From Cohnella lubricantis (GTDB lineage Bacteria > Bacillota > Bacilli > Paenibacillales > Paenibacillaceae), in assembly GCF_014212015.1 (NCBI RefSeq), contig NZ_JACJVN010000056.1, positions 1-64,000 of the forward strand: 64,000 bases of DNA, given 5' to 3'. The position numbers were made by a program, and so were the translations under genes. Shown here one piece after another: positions 62,173 to 64,000 of the stretch (position 1 is the first letter of the stretch; every line of letters begins with the position of its first letter). The notes beneath the pieces were generated by a model. The model was not told the DNA's origin and ran no database searches. It was given only the letters and a program-made list of their open reading frames with translations.

Positions 62173-63831
62173 ATGGAATCAACTTTGCTGGCCCGATTAA
62201 GAGAGCAGAACATAGAACAGAGGCTTGGGCCGCTCGGCAAGAGCAGCGACAGGATCGTCTTGTCGGAGTGGCAGCGCTCCGGCGTTCGCTTCGCGGCGGC
62301 TGAAGGGCGACTTGAAGAAGTCTATTACTTAGCGCTGCGGAAGCTGCTGGACTGCATCGTACCGCTAGGCGGAGAGACTTCGATTCTGCAGGAAGGCGGC
62401 ATCTATCTCGGCTGCTGGCTGGAGAGCACGGGGACGATTAACGCCGAGCTGCTCTCTCGCTTCCTTCCCGGCGTCTCGGAGGCGACCTACCGCTCGTTCG
62501 CGAGGCATCAGCGTGCCGACGGCTTGCTTCCTTATAAGCTGACAGCCCAAGGACCGGCGTACAGGCAGATTCAACTGGTTACGCCGCTTGGCCGCAGCGT
62601 CTGGAACCACTATGCGCTGCATGGCCGGGACCGGGACTTCCTGCTCGCCATGTACCGGGCGATGGAGCGCTACGACCGCTGGCTCGCCGATCATCGCGAT
62701 ACGCGGGGGACCGGGTGCGTCGAAGCGTTCTCCGCCTTCGACACCGGGCACGACTTGTCGCCGCGCTTCTGGCACGTGCCGGACGCGCCTCATCTAGGCG
62801 ATGCGTCGCGCTTCGATCCCGACTCGCCGATCCTGCCCTTCCTAGCGCCGGATCTGACGGCGAATGTCTACTGCCAGCGGCAGTATCTGGCTCGTATGGC
62901 GGAGGAGCTCGGCTTCTCCGGCGAGGAGTGGCGCATGAAGGCGGCCAAGAGCTTGGACAGCCTATTCCGCTATTGCTACGACGAAGAGGACCGTTTCTTC
63001 TATGATCGCGACCGGCATGACCGATTCGTGAAGGTGCAGTCGGATGTGCTGCTGCGCGTGCTGGCTTGCGAGGTTGGCGATCGCGAGTTTTTCGATTCAA
63101 TGCTGCAGGCCTACCTGCTGAATACGAGCAAGTTCTTCGCTAAATATCCGTTCACTTCCATCGCCATGGACGATCCGAGATTCGACCCGCACTCCGGCTA
63201 CAACAGCTGGGCGGGGCCGTCGAACTTCCTCAGCCTGATCCGCGCCCCGCATGCGTTCGAGCATCACGGAAGATACGTCGAGCTGACCTGGGCGCTGCAG
63301 CCGATTCTGTCTTCCTTCGCGAGGGCGACGCGGTTCGCGCAGACGATCAGCCCGTGGACGGGAGAGGAAGGCTTCACGGAAGCGTACTCGCCTTCGATTC
63401 TCTGCCTGCTGGATTATGTGGAACGGCTGAGCGGCATTCTGCCGACGCCGGACGGCGAGCTCTGGTTCACCGGGCTGATCCCTTATGCGAGAGATCACGG
63501 CGCGGAAGTGGCCGGTGAGACGGCTTATGCCCGAACGGTGGGCGGCGTAGCCTTCGAGCTGCTCAATCTGCGCGAGGGATCAGCGATCTACCGCGGCGGC
63601 GAGCCTTACATGACCTTTCCTTCCGGCGTTCGGGTCGTGACCGATCGGAACGGTGAACTGATCGGCGTCGTCGGCATGAGCGCGCGAACGGTAGAAGGGA
63701 CGCTTAGCTGGGGAGGGCGTGAACTGCCGTTCGCCGCGAGAGGCAATGAGCGTCTCCGGTACGAGGACGGGCAGCTTCGCAGCGAGGAAGGCGAGGAGCC
63801 AATCGGCGTCATCTATCCAACTTACAAATAA
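62173..63831 (+). CDS. (alpha/alpha)6-barrel glycoside hydrolase (MGH1/GH63-like)
   Basis: A 552-residue cytosolic protein with no signal peptide. The helical-barrel pattern of repeated Trp/Tyr/Asp-rich segments is clear (YDRWLADHRD, FSAFDTGHDLSPRFW, ANVYCQRQYL, FDPHSGYNSWAGPSNFL, GFTEAYSPS). It resembles MGH1-like/GH63-type hydrolases. Candidate acids are Asp in the DTGHDLS block and Glu in GFTEAY. ATG at 62173 with GAGGTG. It probably trims the imported oligosaccharide. Confidence 0.65.
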   Translation: MESTLLARLREQNIEQRLGPLGKSSDRIVLSEWQRSGVRFAAAEGRLEEVYYLALRKLLDCIVPLGGETSILQEGGIYLGCWLESTGTINAELLSRFLPGVSEATYRSFARHQRADGLLPYKLTAQGPAYRQIQLVTPLGRSVWNHYALHGRDRDFLLAMYRAMERYDRWLADHRDTRGTGCVEAFSAFDTGHDLSPRFWHVPDAPHLGDASRFDPDSPILPFLAPDLTANVYCQRQYLARMAEELGFSGEEWRMKAAKSLDSLFRYCYDEEDRFFYDRDRHDRFVKVQSDVLLRVLACEVGDREFFDSMLQAYLLNTSKFFAKYPFTSIAMDDPRFDPHSGYNSWAGPSNFLSLIRAPHAFEHHGRYVELTWALQPILSSFARATRFAQTISPWTGEEGFTEAYSPSILCLLDYVERLSGILPTPDGELWFTGLIPYARDHGAEVAGETAYARTVGGVAFELLNLREGSAIYRGGEPYMTFPSGVRVVTDRNGELIGVVGMSARTVEGTLSWGGRELPFAARGNERLRYEDGQLRSEEGEEPIGVIYPTYK

Positions 63832-63846
63832 GGGGAGGCACGGGCT

Positions 63847-64000
63847 ATGCTGAAGAACGAAGAGATTCAAATCCGGGATCCATTCGTGCTTCCCGATACG
63901 CGGAACAGAATCTACTACCTATATGGCAGCACGGACAAAAATATATGGGGGCCAGGCACCGGCTTCGACGCCTATACCAGCACAGATCTGCTCAACTGGG
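63847..64000 (+). CDS. GH43-family glycosidase, 5' part (runs off window)
   Basis: The first 51 codons only. The sequence IQIRDPFVLPD, YYLYGSTDKNIW and TSTDLLNW is the typical start of a GH43 five-bladed propeller (beta-xylosidase or arabinofuranosidase), and the Asp in RDPF is the expected catalytic base. No signal peptide. ATG at 63847, 8 bp after AGGGGAGG and 15 bp behind the previous stop, so the same operon. Confidence 0.8.
   Translation, partial: MLKNEEIQIRDPFVLPDTRNRIYYLYGSTDKNIWGPGTGFDAYTSTDLLNW

Overview
The window comes from a GC-rich, endospore-forming Bacillota of the Paenibacillaceae type (Paenibacillus or Cohnella would fit). The reasons are a small acid-soluble spore protein (SspI), a long rRNA-linked tRNA cluster like those of bacilli, PspA/LiaFSR envelope-stress genes, a YhbD-bactofilin operon, and many sugar ABC importers with large AraC-type or YesM/YesN-type regulators. 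The genus is inferred from gene content; no search was run.

Region by region. 1-1914: the end of an rRNA operon (5S) followed by 16 tRNA genes, one decayed tRNA-Gln copy and a terminator. 2039-12634: a plant-polysaccharide locus, with an intracellular PL11 rhamnogalacturonan lyase, an LplB/YtcP-type ABC importer with its lipoprotein, a membrane-anchored AraC regulator, a polysaccharide-deacetylase-fold protein and a calcium-motif beta-propeller. 12903-17727: an envelope-stress module joining Psp parts (two PspA, one PspC) to Lia parts (LiaI-like, LiaF-like, LiaS, LiaR). 17802-18633: two small minus-strand genes. 18808-20361: zwf. 20620-29532: an apparently single locus for an amino sugar or related compound, with an ABC importer, a DUF4127 protein, NanE, an RpiR regulator, a ROK kinase and an FAD oxidoreductase. 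29759-30829: a secreted protein of unknown function. 31050-33106: yhbD and two bactofilins. 33125-36357: two DHA2 efflux pumps. 36468-38063: prfC, followed by a minisatellite and four copies of a palindromic repeat. 38765-43595: an MHS-family transporter, phnM, sspI, a KtrA-like gene and a SPOUT methyltransferase.

43769-45050 is an AT-richer island encoding a WHH-nuclease toxin-like protein. 45052-50701 is a signalling block: histidine kinase, response regulator, GGDEF-EAL protein and chemotaxis receptor. 51228-55959 holds small accessory genes, an array of four AT-rich repeats with exact 52-bp periodicity, a Nudix hydrolase and a UvrD-type helicase. 56107-64000 is a second carbohydrate locus: a YesM/YesN-like two-component system, an ABC importer, an (alpha/alpha)6-barrel glycosidase and the start of a GH43 enzyme that runs off the window.

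The genes work together mostly as three independent sugar-uptake systems. Each has a lipoprotein receptor and two permeases but no ATPase gene, so a shared MsmX-type ATPase elsewhere is likely. A GC-rich hairpin directly follows each of the three receptor genes. The strongest candidates for undescribed biology are the DUF4127/NanE/ROK/FAD-oxidoreductase locus, the 52-bp phased repeat array, the palindromic repeat family, and the WHH toxin with no recognisable immunity gene.
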